Under the pieces are notes generated by a model. The model was given only the letters and a program-made list of their open reading frames with translations, was not told where the DNA came from and searched no databases. A stretch of DNA of 42,768 nucleotides, from contig JAJQHY010000090.1 in assembly GCA_021199495.1 (NCBI GenBank), positions 1 through 42,768 of the forward strand, in the 5' to 3' direction. The translations under genes were made by a program, and so were the position numbers. Within the stretch, counting starts at the first letter, position 1. The number at the start of each line of letters is the position of its first letter. Of this stretch, positions 32,406-41,263 are shown one piece after another. Origin of the DNA: Lachnospiraceae bacterium (GTDB lineage: Bacteria; Bacillota; Clostridia; Lachnospirales; Lachnospiraceae).

Positions 32406-34994
32406 ATGAATCCGGAAATTATCCGCCTGGCATTGCAGGCGCTCAGAGGAAAGAAACAAAAAAGCGCGCTTATGTTTGCGGTCCTTTTTGTTTCTTTTCT
32501 TTTTGCGGTCGTGATGATCTGCTACACCGGCAGCATTGACGCGACGAATGGGGAATACCGCCTGGATACCTACGGCGCCTGGTATGGCGCGATCCCTTCC
32601 GGACAGGAGGGGGATGAGGCGTGGCTGCTTGAGCAGGAATGGCTGTCCGAGCTGGGTGTCAGCGTGAGTTACGGCACTGTTTCCTACGGGACGGGGCGGA
32701 CAGGTATCGGAACCGTGGATGAGACGTTCCTCACGATCGGCAGGATTACCATGCAGGACGGCAGTCTGCCGCAGAGCGATGATGGGATCGCGATGGAGGC
32801 GGATGTTTTAAGCGGGCTGGGCTACGATTATACCCTGGGGCAGGAGATTACCCTGACGGTCGCTGTCACGATGGACGACACGGTAGTGTATCTGGAGAAG
32901 AGCTATACGTTGTGCGGCATTATCCGGGAGTATACCAACCTGTGGTCACTCACACATAATAGGCAGAATCGTCTTTTAAACGGCGCAATTCTGACAGAAG
33001 CGGCCGCGGAGAGTCTGTGGGAGGAGGCTGCCAACGAGACTGCAGCTGAACAGTCAGCTGCGGATCAGGTAACCGTGGAGCAGGCAACATCCGGTTTCCA
33101 ACCTGTCTCTTCCTGGTTTTTCACAGTAAAAGAGGGCTCTGAGGACGAAATGACATCGCAGGTCAACTCCTACCTGTCCTCCTCACGCACCTCAGGCAGC
33201 GGCCTGGACACTTCTGTCTGCGTCAATACTCTGGCCTACGGGGGAAGGATCGAGAGCGACTACAATACCTTTTTTGTCCTGCTGGTCTATGCCGTGACGC
33301 TGATCGCGGTGGTATCAATTTATTCCGTGCAGATGCAGGATGAGGTGCACCGCATCGCACTGTTCCGCAGCATCGGAATTTCAAAGGGACAGCTGAAGTG
33401 GATGCAGGCCGCGGAAACGCTGATTTTGTGTATCCCCGCGATGCTTCTGGGCGCGGCGCTTTCTCCGGCGGCGCTCTGGCCGCTTTTGCGGTTTACGGTT
33501 TCCTCGGGCTCTGTGGCGGTCAGCGTCCAGATCCGCTGGGCGGTACTGCTCAAAGCGGGCGCGGCCTGGATGCTGGGCATCCTGGCGGTGAGGCTGCTGA
33601 TTCTGCAGGCAGCGCTCTTAACGCCGCTGACCGGTCGCTTCCACATCCAGGTGAAAAAAGAGCGGGGCTTTTTCATTTTCCGCAGAGCCATGCTCTTTCT
33701 TCTGACGGCGCTCCTGTGCGCGGTCGCTACCTTTACCGTTATGGAGAGCCTGCATCCGGCTTATCAGTGGTCGTGGTGGAGCAAGGCGCCCTCCTACGTG
33801 GTCTACCGCAGTGGTTTTTCAAAGGACGCGTCGACCGCGCTGGTCACAGAGGGAGAGGTGGAGCTGATGGAGCTTGTCCCGGGCGTAGAGCAGGCGGCAG
33901 GCTTTGCGGAGCAGACGATCGAACTCTCCTTTGACGGCATGGAGGAGAACACGCTTGCGGCAGCATACGGCCTGAACGAAAACGGCAGCGGGCTTTCAGT
34001 TACGCTTTATGCCGTTGAACCGGACGAGTGGGAGGGCACCTTTGACTTCACAGATTCAGGTGTGGATATGGACGCTTTTGAGCGTGGCGAGTGCGTGGCA
34101 ATCCTCTTTTATGTGGAAGGCGGAGCGGTTACTTATAACGAGGTAAATTATGAGGATGTGGGGATTGCAGCCGGCGATGTCATTTCCCTTTCTGTCAATG
34201 AAAATACGGAGGCGCTTTCCGTAACGGTCGGCGGGATATTGTATTTTGCGGACGATACCATGCACAACCGTCTGCTGTCCGGAGTCTATGAGCCCTATAC
34301 CATTGTGTGCTCGCAGCAGTTTCTTAAAAAGGTGCTGAATACTCTGGAACCCGGCAGCAGCTGGGGAAAATATACCGCGTCAGACGAGGCGGGCTACAGC
34401 CGCGTCTATCTTTACGCGGATCAGAACGCGGGCTATCTGTCCACGGACACGGTGCTGGCCCAGATCGCCGCGCAAAATGACCTGACGCTCTCCAACCGCC
34501 GGGAGGAATATTCCTCCTATGTGCAGCAGTATCTGCAGGCGCTTTTAATGGTCTTCATCAGCGGCAGTGCGTCCCTGATCATGCTGCTCATGATCACAGC
34601 CAACACGCTGAAACTGGAAACGAAGCGGGAGCTGCGCAAATACGGCATCCTGCAGGCCATCGGCATGGGAAGGCGTCAAATCGCTTTCTCGCTTCTGTGG
34701 AAATCATTGCTGACCGCTGTCGCGGGCGTTGTGTCAGGGCGGCTGATTTACGGTCTGTATGTGCTCTACGACCTGATACAGACCAGAAAAGAATATACCC
34801 TGGCGTATGGGTATACCTATACGCTGGCAGGGCTTTGGGAAACAAAGCTGTACCGATATAAGCTGGACGGCCGGGAATGGATGATCGCGGCGCTGACAGC
34901 CGCAGAGATTGTGGTGATTGTCGCGGTGTATTTTGCTGCAAAGCGAAAGCTTCTGACGAAGGAGCCGATGGAAAAAATCCGGGACGAGAGGTAA
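32406..34994 (+). CDS. FtsX/MacB-like ABC transporter permease
   Basis: The 862-residue permease has an N-terminal membrane segment (about 20-43), a large extracytoplasmic domain (45-280), a block of segments (about 285-400), another segment near 425-445, a second extracytoplasmic domain (450-710), and three C-terminal segments (near 718-740, 765-790 and 830-850). This duplicated FtsX layout is typical of BceB/MacB/LolE-type permeases. In Firmicutes these serve antimicrobial-peptide resistance or lipoprotein-related tasks, not ordinary solute import. A low-complexity stretch occurs near residues 207-235. Its ATPase is encoded 87 bases downstream. No two-component system adjoins, arguing against a canonical Bce module. 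Confidence 0.88.
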   Translation: MNPEIIRLALQALRGKKQKSALMFAVLFVSFLFAVVMICYTGSIDATNGEYRLDTYGAWYGAIPSGQEGDEAWLLEQEWLSELGVSVSYGTVSYGTGRTGIGTVDETFLTIGRITMQDGSLPQSDDGIAMEADVLSGLGYDYTLGQEITLTVAVTMDDTVVYLEKSYTLCGIIREYTNLWSLTHNRQNRLLNGAILTEAAAESLWEEAANETAAEQSAADQVTVEQATSGFQPVSSWFFTVKEGSEDEMTSQVNSYLSSSRTSGSGLDTSVCVNTLAYGGRIESDYNTFFVLLVYAVTLIAVVSIYSVQMQDEVHRIALFRSIGISKGQLKWMQAAETLILCIPAMLLGAALSPAALWPLLRFTVSSGSVAVSVQIRWAVLLKAGAAWMLGILAVRLLILQAALLTPLTGRFHIQVKKERGFFIFRRAMLFLLTALLCAVATFTVMESLHPAYQWSWWSKAPSYVVYRSGFSKDASTALVTEGEVELMELVPGVEQAAGFAEQTIELSFDGMEENTLAAAYGLNENGSGLSVTLYAVEPDEWEGTFDFTDSGVDMDAFERGECVAILFYVEGGAVTYNEVNYEDVGIAAGDVISLSVNENTEALSVTVGGILYFADDTMHNRLLSGVYEPYTIVCSQQFLKKVLNTLEPGSSWGKYTASDEAGYSRVYLYADQNAGYLSTDTVLAQIAAQNDLTLSNRREEYSSYVQQYLQALLMVFISGSASLIMLLMITANTLKLETKRELRKYGILQAIGMGRRQIAFSLLWKSLLTAVAGVVSGRLIYGLYVLYDLIQTRKEYTLAYGYTYTLAGLWETKLYRYKLDGREWMIAALTAAEIVVIVAVYFAAKRKLLTKEPMEKIRDER

Positions 34995-35081
34995 CCGGAA
35001 GGCGGGACAGTGCAACAGCAGGACGGCTGGGCGACGAAACAGCGTCTGCTGTCCGAAGACGGCCGGGGAGGAAAACGATAA

Positions 35082-35756
35082 ATGTCTGAGATTATTTTAT
35101 CCGCGCAGAAAATCTATAAAAACTACAAAGCCGCTTACGGGGAGGTGCCCGCGCTCAAGGGCGTTGATGCGGATTTTGAGCAGGGGCTGTTTTACGCCAT
35201 CATCGGGCGCAGCGGCTCCGGCAAATCCACGCTGCTGCATGTCTTAAGCGGTCTGGATGCGCCCACGTCGGGGAAGGTTATTTTAAACGGAAAGGATCTG
35301 TATTCCTACTCCGACGGGGAGATGGCTCTTTTCCGGCGGCGCGACATGGGCTTTGTCTTTCAGCAGTTTAATCTCCTGGACGAGTACAACGTGCTGACTA
35401 ATATCTGCATGCCGCTGAAGCTGGAAGGAAAAAAGCCGGAGCAGTCCTACCTGGACGGGGTGGTGCAGACGCTGGGACTGGCCGGCAAGCTGAAAAAATA
35501 CCCCTACGAGCTCTCAGGCGGCGAGCAGCAGCGGGTGGCGATCGCCCGCTCCGTGATTGCAAAGCCGAAGCTGATTTTCGCGGACGAGCCCACCGGCAAC
35601 CTGGACAAAAAGAGCAGTCAGACCACGCTTCAGCTGTTAAAGGAGTGCGCCGGTCGTTTCGGACAAACGCTGATCATGGTGACTCACGACCCGGATGTGG
35701 CTGCCCAGGCGGACCGGATGATCCGGATCGAGGACGGGGTGATTGTAGCAAAGTAA
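35082..35756 (+). CDS. ABC transporter ATPase of the LolD/MacB type
   Basis: The 224-residue ATPase has Walker [10 protein letters not shown] (residues 39-47), the Q-loop in FVFQQFNLL, the signature [14 protein letters not shown], Walker [13 protein letters not shown] and the switch His in MVTHDPD. The EPTGNLD form and the length are characteristic of ATPases paired with FtsX-like permeases. It is the energy unit for the preceding permease, and GGGGAGG provides its ribosome site. The gene ends 34 bases from the convergent GH2 gene with no clear terminator between. Confidence 0.94.
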   Translation: MSEIILSAQKIYKNYKAAYGEVPALKGVDADFEQGLFYAIIGRSGSGKSTLLHVLSGLDAPTSGKVILNGKDLYSYSDGEMALFRRRDMGFVFQQFNLLDEYNVLTNICMPLKLEGKKPEQSYLDGVVQTLGLAGKLKKYPYELSGGEQQRVAIARSVIAKPKLIFADEPTGNLDKKSSQTTLQLLKECAGRFGQTLIMVTHDPDVAAQADRMIRIEDGVIVAK

Positions 35757-35789
35757 GAAAAATGAAGCCAAAAGGCACTTTCCCTGCTA

Positions 35790-38390
35790 TTACCGAACAG
35801 ATATCACCGTCTGCGCCGGGAGCAGACCCGCTCCGTACGCAGTCACCTTCACCCGGCCTTTCCCAGTCACTACAAGCGCCACCGCGGCTTTCCCGTGGTA
35901 TAAATGAATCCTGTCCTCTGTCTTAAGCTCCGAGCTTTGCATGTCGCCGTTGTCCACGCCCACGATGCGGGCCGGGCCTTCCACTGCAAAACGCACCTGT
36001 GCGCTCTCTTTAAAAACCGGGTTGTCGTCCCGATCATAAGCACGCACTTTCAGCAACATTTGATAAAAAACGGTCTCTGCCTGCCCGTCCTCTGTATGGA
36101 CAACCCCGGTCTGCCGCTCATTTTCCTCTGTAATCCCGTTCTCTTCATACGGAACGCAGGGCTTCTTCAATGAAATCGTCTGCTCCTCCCGCTCAAAGGC
36201 AAGCTTCACGGCCGGTCCCGGCGTCACCACCTCATGTCTGCACACCTCTTTTCCGCCGTTGAAGCCGATCGCCGTCACCTTCCCCGGCAGATAGGGCAGG
36301 TAATCCGTGATGGTCCGGTTGGGATAGTCTGCCGTGGGCTTTAAGAGAAATTCCTTCTCATTAACGAAAAGCTTCACCTGCTCGCAGTTGGTCGCAATCA
36401 TATAGGGAAGGACCACGCCCTGAAACTGCGGAAATTCCCAGTGTGTCTCGTAGCGGGGATAGTCCCAGCCCTCCTTCGTCTGGTTGCAGGGGATGGTGTA
36501 GTCCATGACCGCGAACTGCACCACAGGCTCCTGTGTCCAGTTACTCTGGTGCACCCAGGCGATCGGCCGCTTCTCCATGTCCGTGGAAAACAGCGCCCCG
36601 GACCAGCCCTTCGCCGGATATCCGATGGACTCTCCCAGATAATCGATGCCCGTCCAGATCATGCCGCCGATCACATAATCCCGCTTTTCCACATCCCACC
36701 AGGGATTTTCATCGGAATAATTCTGCAGAATATGATCCTGCCCGCGGAAATACATGAAAGTTTCCGTGCCCAGGATGGCCTTGTCCGGAATCAGCTCATG
36801 AATGCGGTCATACCACTGCTCCTGATAATTGCAGGAAATCAGATCCACGCGGTCCGCTATCAGTTTGATCTGCCGGACGCGATCGTCAATATCATAGATT
36901 TCGCCCTCTTTCGCCTCATCCACGAATTTCTGGATGTCCGCCACCTGCGACATATCCACCTTCTCCGCGGTCGGATAGGTAAAATGCGGGTTCATGGCCA
37001 GCGAAACCGGGCGTGTGGAGTCTAACTTCTTTACCCGCGCCACATGCTGCTCCAGGATCTCAAGCATGGAGGGATAGGATTGATTCTCCACCTCATTGCC
37101 CACGCCCCAGAACAGAATACTCGGGCGGTTACGGTCCCGTAACACCATGGCGTCGATATCCCGCTGCCACTCTGTCTCGTGATAACGGCCGTATGCGCCG
37201 CCGGTCCACTTGTCAAAGCACTCCTCGTATACATAAAAGCCCAGCTCATCGCACAGATCCAGCATTTCCGGCATATATAAATGATGTGCCAGACGCAGGG
37301 CATTGCAGCCAATCTCTTTTAGGGCGAGCAGACGCTGCCGCCAGATTTCGGGCTGAACCGCCGTGCCGAAAGCTCCCGCCTCCTGATGAACGCAAACGCC
37401 TTTGAGTTTCACAGATTCACCATTGACAAATAAACCTTTTTCCGGGGATAATTTCACGTCCCGCAGGCCGATTTTCATAGAAATTTCATCCAGAATCCGC
37501 TCATCGGCCTTAATATCTGACCCGTCCGGTGCATTCTGCACCCCGCAACCCGCGATATTCGAGTTTATTTCGTCCCCGGTTTCCAGCAGCTGTAATTTCA
37601 GGTCATACAGCGTCGGCTGCTGTGCGCTCCACAGAACCGGTTCCGGTATTATCAGGCTGATCATACTGCAGCCCTCCGCGATATAAACCGGCCTTGCCCC
37701 AGTAATTTCAGCGGCCCCGCTCTTTTCCGCCTCCTCAACTGTACCCGCGCAATCCTCGTCAACGGTTTCTTTATCGCCTGCTTTCCAGACATCTGTTTCT
37801 CTCAACGACACCACCGCCCGCACCGGCAGCTCCGTCCCCGTATGAATCTCAAGCTCCGCCTGCCCCTTCCCCACATGGGTCAGGACCTGCACCTGCTCTC
37901 TCTTAAGGTGAACCGCCGGCAAAATCTCCAGATACACCTTCCGGTAAATTCCGGCTCCGCTGTACCACCGATCCGCGGGCTGCGCCGTATTGTCCACCTT
38001 TACCAGAATCTGATTTTTCCCAGGGCGAACCGCCTCCGTGATATCCAGCGCGAACGGACTGTAACCGTATTTTCTGCCGCCCACGCAAATATCATTCACC
38101 CAGACGGTGCTGTTCTCATAGACACCGTCAAAGCACAGGCGATAAAGCGCACCGGGCAGTTTCCCGCCCAGTTCAAGCTCTCTCTGATACCATCCAATCC
38201 CCCAGCGGTCAGAATACCCCTGCGCCGCGCCCTGCTTCATTTCTTTGTTATAAGGGCTCGCAATCTGCCAGTCATGCGGCAGCGTCACAGGAGCATACTC
38301 CAAACTCTCTGCCGAAGTCTTTTCCATCGGTTCAAATCCCCGGTGCAGGGCAAATTTCCAGTTATCGTTTAAGCTGATTATTTTTCGCAT
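35790..38390 (-). CDS. GH2-family glycoside hydrolase (beta-galactosidase-like)
   Basis: The 866-residue enzyme has the sugar-binding domain (1-160, with LPHDWQIASPYN and FDGVYENSTVWVND), an immunoglobulin-like domain interrupted by acidic inserts (about 203-235 and 278-300), a TIM barrel and a C-terminal DUF4982-like domain. Acid/base Glu433 lies in FWGVGNEVENQ and the nucleophile is Glu543 in LGTETFMY. No NxK motif is seen, so galactoside rather than glucuronide cleavage is likelier, though the exact sugar is open. The start ATG 38390 follows AGAAGGA (38403-38397), which belongs to the truncated toxin reading frame upstream. Confidence 0.9.
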   Translation of the reverse strand: MRKIISLNDNWKFALHRGFEPMEKTSAESLEYAPVTLPHDWQIASPYNKEMKQGAAQGYSDRWGIGWYQRELELGGKLPGALYRLCFDGVYENSTVWVNDICVGGRKYGYSPFALDITEAVRPGKNQILVKVDNTAQPADRWYSGAGIYRKVYLEILPAVHLKREQVQVLTHVGKGQAELEIHTGTELPVRAVVSLRETDVWKAGDKETVDEDCAGTVEEAEKSGAAEITGARPVYIAEGCSMISLIIPEPVLWSAQQPTLYDLKLQLLETGDEINSNIAGCGVQNAPDGSDIKADERILDEISMKIGLRDVKLSPEKGLFVNGESVKLKGVCVHQEAGAFGTAVQPEIWRQRLLALKEIGCNALRLAHHLYMPEMLDLCDELGFYVYEECFDKWTGGAYGRYHETEWQRDIDAMVLRDRNRPSILFWGVGNEVENQSYPSMLEILEQHVARVKKLDSTRPVSLAMNPHFTYPTAEKVDMSQVADIQKFVDEAKEGEIYDIDDRVRQIKLIADRVDLISCNYQEQWYDRIHELIPDKAILGTETFMYFRGQDHILQNYSDENPWWDVEKRDYVIGGMIWTGIDYLGESIGYPAKGWSGALFSTDMEKRPIAWVHQSNWTQEPVVQFAVMDYTIPCNQTKEGWDYPRYETHWEFPQFQGVVLPYMIATNCEQVKLFVNEKEFLLKPTADYPNRTITDYLPYLPGKVTAIGFNGGKEVCRHEVVTPGPAVKLAFEREEQTISLKKPCVPYEENGITEENERQTGVVHTEDGQAETVFYQMLLKVRAYDRDDNPVFKESAQVRFAVEGPARIVGVDNGDMQSSELKTEDRIHLYHGKAAVALVVTGKGRVKVTAYGAGLLPAQTVISVR

Positions 38391-38491
38391 GTGTAATCCT
38401 TCTCTATGATTTCCGGTTTCAGTCCAGTCTTAAACACAGCCAGATTAAGCGCTTCCGTAAACTGATCTCTGTTCTCATGCAGATATCCCAT
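38378..38491 (-). pseudogene. Truncated AbiEii-type nucleotidyltransferase toxin (5' stub)
   Basis: ATG 38491 overlaps the stop region of the DUF6088 gene. It opens 37 codons whose first 33 residues, including HENRDQFTEALNLA and FKTGLKPEIIEKDY, match the start of AbiEii nucleotidyltransferase toxins. Those proteins continue beyond EKDYY for another 200 or more residues; here the frame enters the GH2 start and stops at 38378. Most of the toxin gene has therefore been deleted, with the break at about 38391-38396. The stub's codons supply the GH2 ribosome site. The identification rests on a short but characteristic N-terminus. Confidence 0.65.
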
Positions 38492-39101
38492 CCAGCAACC
38501 CCACCTCATACATATTTTTATAAATTTTATCCGGGTAATACGGCAGATACTTCTTTAAATTTTCGAAGCTGATTTCACATGCCTTCATATATGCCGTAAG
38601 CCTTTTCAGGCGCTCATCTCCATCCTTTTCAGAATAAAAATCAATCTCCTTTATCAGGTCCAGCAACTGCAACTGCCGATAATTCTCCTCTGTCACTTCC
38701 ACCTTAGGCCTTCTGAGGATTACGATGGAAGAAGCAAGCTTCACTTCCCGGTAATCATTGGTGGCCTTGTTCGTCACAATCTCGCAATTTACCGGAATCT
38801 GCGTAGTCAATCCCAGTTGATTCGCAAATAAAACCCCCGTGATATAACCACACCGTCGATTACCATCCTTCAAGTATTTCAGTTCAATTACTTTATCCTG
38901 GGAAAGCTGTGAACCGGACTGAAATACAGATTTCTTCGGAATGAAGTAAATACCCGTATCATATCGCTTCAGCATACCATTATCCGTCAGCTTCTTAACC
39001 TGCTGCCGAATACAGTTCATCGTCATTCCTTCGTATTGAATATCCGCAATAAAAATAGGTTCATCTTCCCCGAATTTCTCCTTCAAATAATCATACAACA
39101 T
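38475..39101 (-). CDS. AbiEi-like antitoxin/regulator (DUF6088 family)
   Basis: The protein of 208 residues begins with a winged-helix-like segment, LYDYLKEKFGEDEPIFIADI to IRQQVKKLTDNGMLKRYDTGIYFIP. This is the pattern of type IV antitoxins of the AbiEi/DUF6088 group. A second domain (GYITGVLFANQLGLTTQIP, VILRRPKVEV) follows. Such proteins normally precede and control an AbiEii toxin gene, and here only a stub of that gene remains. The start is placed at ATG 39101, with GAGGTG about 9 bases before it; an ORF start 28 codons upstream lies inside the promoter region. Its lower GC suggests it was acquired. Confidence 0.75.
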   Translation of the reverse strand: MLYDYLKEKFGEDEPIFIADIQYEGMTMNCIRQQVKKLTDNGMLKRYDTGIYFIPKKSVFQSGSQLSQDKVIELKYLKDGNRRCGYITGVLFANQLGLTTQIPVNCEIVTNKATNDYREVKLASSIVILRRPKVEVTEENYRQLQLLDLIKEIDFYSEKDGDERLKRLTAYMKACEISFENLKKYLPYYPDKIYKNMYEVGLLDGISA

Positions 39102-39153
39102 AATCCAGATCACCTCAGAGCAAAATATTTGTGAATAGTATTCCTTCTGTTTT

Positions 39154-39182
39154 ATTATATTCACCCATGAAAAATTTTGCAA
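39154..39182 (-). promoter_or_regulatory. Promoter of the AbiEi-like gene
   Basis: On the minus strand TTGCAA (39182-39177) and a perfect TATAAT (39159-39154) are separated by 17 bases. Transcription should start about 46 bases before ATG 39101. Confidence 0.7.
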
Positions 39183-39267
39183 CAATTATTTGTCTCCAGC
39201 GTCTGTTTTATATTATCCCTTTCATTTTCCGCCCCAGCAGCCCACATCAGTAATAATCCATACCCGC

Positions 39268-39910
39268 TTACGCCTTCTCCAACGTGTAAACCGCCGTTCC
39301 ATGCGGTGCAATCTCAGCACAGATGCACCCGCCGCAGGAAATCTCCTCGTGTGCCCACAGATGCTCCCGGAAATTCCCAGCAGCAGACGTTATAGACGAT
39401 CTGCCGCCCGGTTCTCTCCCGGATTTCGTCGATGATCGCGCCAATTTTGCTGTACTGCTCCTGCTTATCCAGACCCAGCCTGAGGCCGCCGCACCAGTCC
39501 ACCTTGATGAAATCAAAGCCGTAGGTCTCCAGATACAGCTTCAGGTCCTGATCCTCATACCCGTAGAGGCCGACGCCCTTTCCGTTCTCGCCCTCATGGT
39601 CATAATAAAAGCCACAGGTGTTGTCGCCGCTCTCCGAGTAAATGCCGGCCTTCAGCCCTTTTTCATGCGCATAATCCGCAATCACCTTGATACCGTTGGG
39701 AAACCGCGTCCGGTGCGTCTGAAGGTTTCCCTCCCCGTCCCTGCCACCGAAAAAGCCGTCGTCAATATTCACATACTCGTAGCCGCAGTCCTTCAGCCCG
39801 CTCTCGATCAATGCGTCAATCTGCTCCCGGATTTTCTCTTTGCTGATATGCGTCCGGAAACAATTCCATGATGCCCATCCCATGATCGGGGTCTTTCTTC
39901 TGTCCGCCAT
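39268..39910 (-). pseudogene. GH27 alpha-galactosidase with large internal deletion
   Basis: From ATG 39910 (GGAGG ahead of it) about 178 codons encode the front of a GH27 enzyme: MGWASWNCF, YVNIDDGFF and FDFIKVDWCGG with the catalytic Asp nucleophile. At about 39361-39376 the sequence jumps, in a different frame, to the family's last 30 or so residues, HLWAHEEISCGG to EIAPHGTAVYTLEKA, ending at 39268. The missing central part (roughly 150-200 codons, containing the acid/base Asp and the end of the barrel) is gone. The original frame runs into a stop at 39314. It is non-functional as a glycosidase. Confidence 0.8.
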
Positions 39911-39937
39911 AATTCATTCCTCCATCAGGATTTCAGA

Positions 39938-40150
39938 CTATACTGAAAGTGTCCCTCCTTCTGCCTCCTTAAGCTTCGTGCACATCAGCAGAAACGCTCC
40001 CACACCGTGCAGATCATTCACACTGCAGGGCCGTTCACAGTAAAAAACGATAATCACCCACGCCCGTGCCGACGCAGACCTGGTTGACTGACAGATTCTC
40101 ACCGTCCCACTCCAGGCTTTTCAACAAACCGGATAGGTTGTTTCCTTCAT
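39938..40150 (-). pseudogene. Remnant of a GH88/GH105-like unsaturated glycuronyl hydrolase
   Basis: A start codon with GGAGG (ATG 40150, MKETTYPVC then stop) is followed at once by what looks like the C-terminal 60 or so residues of a glycuronyl hydrolase: LEWDGENLSV, VGTGVGDYRF and, after a one-base shift in a T6 run, ERPCSVNDLHGVGAFLLM to the stop at 39938. The 5' end and the 3' end of the gene survive, and the middle is deleted. Family assignment rests on the GTGxGDY and NDLHGxGAF motifs. GH105 enzymes clear unsaturated uronic acids after pectin lyase action. Confidence 0.5.
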
Positions 40151-40183
40151 TTACAGGCTCCTCCTGTCTGTTCTTTTGCTTTC

Positions 40184-40212
40184 ATGATAAACAAAAGAAG
40201 CTCTGATTTCAA
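40184..40212 (-). promoter_or_regulatory. Promoter left ahead of the decayed GH88/105 and GH27 genes
   Basis: On the minus strand TTGAAA (40212-40207), a 17-base spacer and TATCAT (40189-40184) precede the start codon of the GH88/105 remnant by about 34 bases. The promoter appears intact although both genes it served are broken. Confidence 0.55.
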
Positions 40213-40267
40213 TTTCAATCTTTCTCAGTTTCCTGTTTTTGCAGCCAAAAATTCCTTTATTCGATAG

Positions 40268-41047
40268 TCAGCGGTCGGTTTTTTCTTCTTCACAGACCAG
40301 CTCTCCGGCCCTCTCCCCGGCACCCTTCCCCACCTCATTATAAGCGGCCTGATAATAATGAAACGCATCCTTCATCAGACCGCGCTCCTTCATGCCCGCA
40401 AATTTCGTGGATACCATGGTGACGCCGTCCGTACGCTGCGGGATCTGATCCTGCGCGTCCATGATTTCCTGATAGCTGATCTCCTCCGGGCCATTATAAT
40501 GGCCGATACGGATCAGGAAACACTGCTCCACGCCCAACCCCTGCATATGCTGCCAGAATTGTCCGAAGTAACGAATATATTCCTCGCCGCTCATCTTATG
40601 ATCTCCATCGGTTTCCCCCTGGCACCAGGCGAGAAACGTATGCCTGACTAAAATATGATTATCCGCCAGATAATGCCGGGCGCCGTCAAGCCGCCGCTCC
40701 ACATCCGCCATAAACGGCGTCCCCGGCTGCCACCGCAAAATTGAGGAACCTCCTTTGGACGCCGAAACTCCCACCACCGGCACCCCAGTCCGCTGATAAT
40801 ACGCGTTCACAAAGGAAGTCACTAAAGAACCTGTCTTCATTTTCCCATCATCAATACCATCAGGATTGTTTTCCGCCCTGCCGAACGGCTCTTCCAAAGG
40901 CGACAGGCAATCCGGCGCGCTGATTGCCCGATATTCATAACCCGCGCCCTCTGCTGCCTGCGGCGCAGCCTCACGCCACCGGTCACTGGTGACGCCGCGC
41001 CCCGCCATGTTGGATTGTCCCATAAATAAAATCAGATCAACCATCAT
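40268..41047 (-). CDS. SGNH-type sialate O-acetylesterase-like hydrolase
   Basis: The 259-residue protein belongs to the SASA/DUF303 carbohydrate esterase group, which removes acetyl groups from sugars. DLILFMGQSNMAGRG at residues 4-18 contains the catalytic Ser in GQSN. GVSASKGGSSI supplies the oxyanion Gly region and LAWCQGETDG the conserved Asn/Gln-Gly-Glu block, with the Asp-x-x-His pair probably DAFHYY near the C-terminus. There is no signal peptide. It lies upstream of the decayed GH88/105 and GH27 genes, suggesting a former operon for acetylated pectin-type or plant oligosaccharides. AGGACGGAA precedes the ATG. Confidence 0.85.
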   Translation of the reverse strand: MMVDLILFMGQSNMAGRGVTSDRWREAAPQAAEGAGYEYRAISAPDCLSPLEEPFGRAENNPDGIDDGKMKTGSLVTSFVNAYYQRTGVPVVGVSASKGGSSILRWQPGTPFMADVERRLDGARHYLADNHILVRHTFLAWCQGETDGDHKMSGEEYIRYFGQFWQHMQGLGVEQCFLIRIGHYNGPEEISYQEIMDAQDQIPQRTDGVTMVSTKFAGMKERGLMKDAFHYYQAAYNEVGKGAGERAGELVCEEEKTDR

Positions 41048-41196
41048 TTCCGTCCTGATTTAAAGATTACTTCGCAGAAATACATCCCCGCTATCCCTTT
41101 GTTTCATTTTATATTTTCATCTGTTTAAAAGCAAGTTTTAAAAGCACATGGCGCATATATTTTTCATATATCAATCCGGTTTCCGCATAAAGCCTC

Positions 41197-41225
41197 TTGA
41201 CCGCTCCAGCGATTCCGGCTAAAAT
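41197..41225 (+). promoter_or_regulatory. Promoter of the DUF4143 ATPase gene
   Basis: TTGACC (41197-41202), a 17-base spacer and TAAAAT (41220-41225) precede the gene by about 40 bases. A further TATAAT at 41231-41236 could be an alternative -10 box. Confidence 0.55.
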
Positions 41226-41263
41226 ATGGTTATAATAAATTTTTGCCGAAACGAGGTGCTCCC

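Noticed and set aside
32406-35756. Complete Bce-type antimicrobial peptide resistance module
   Set aside because: Permease and ATPase fit, but no adjacent histidine kinase or response regulator was found.
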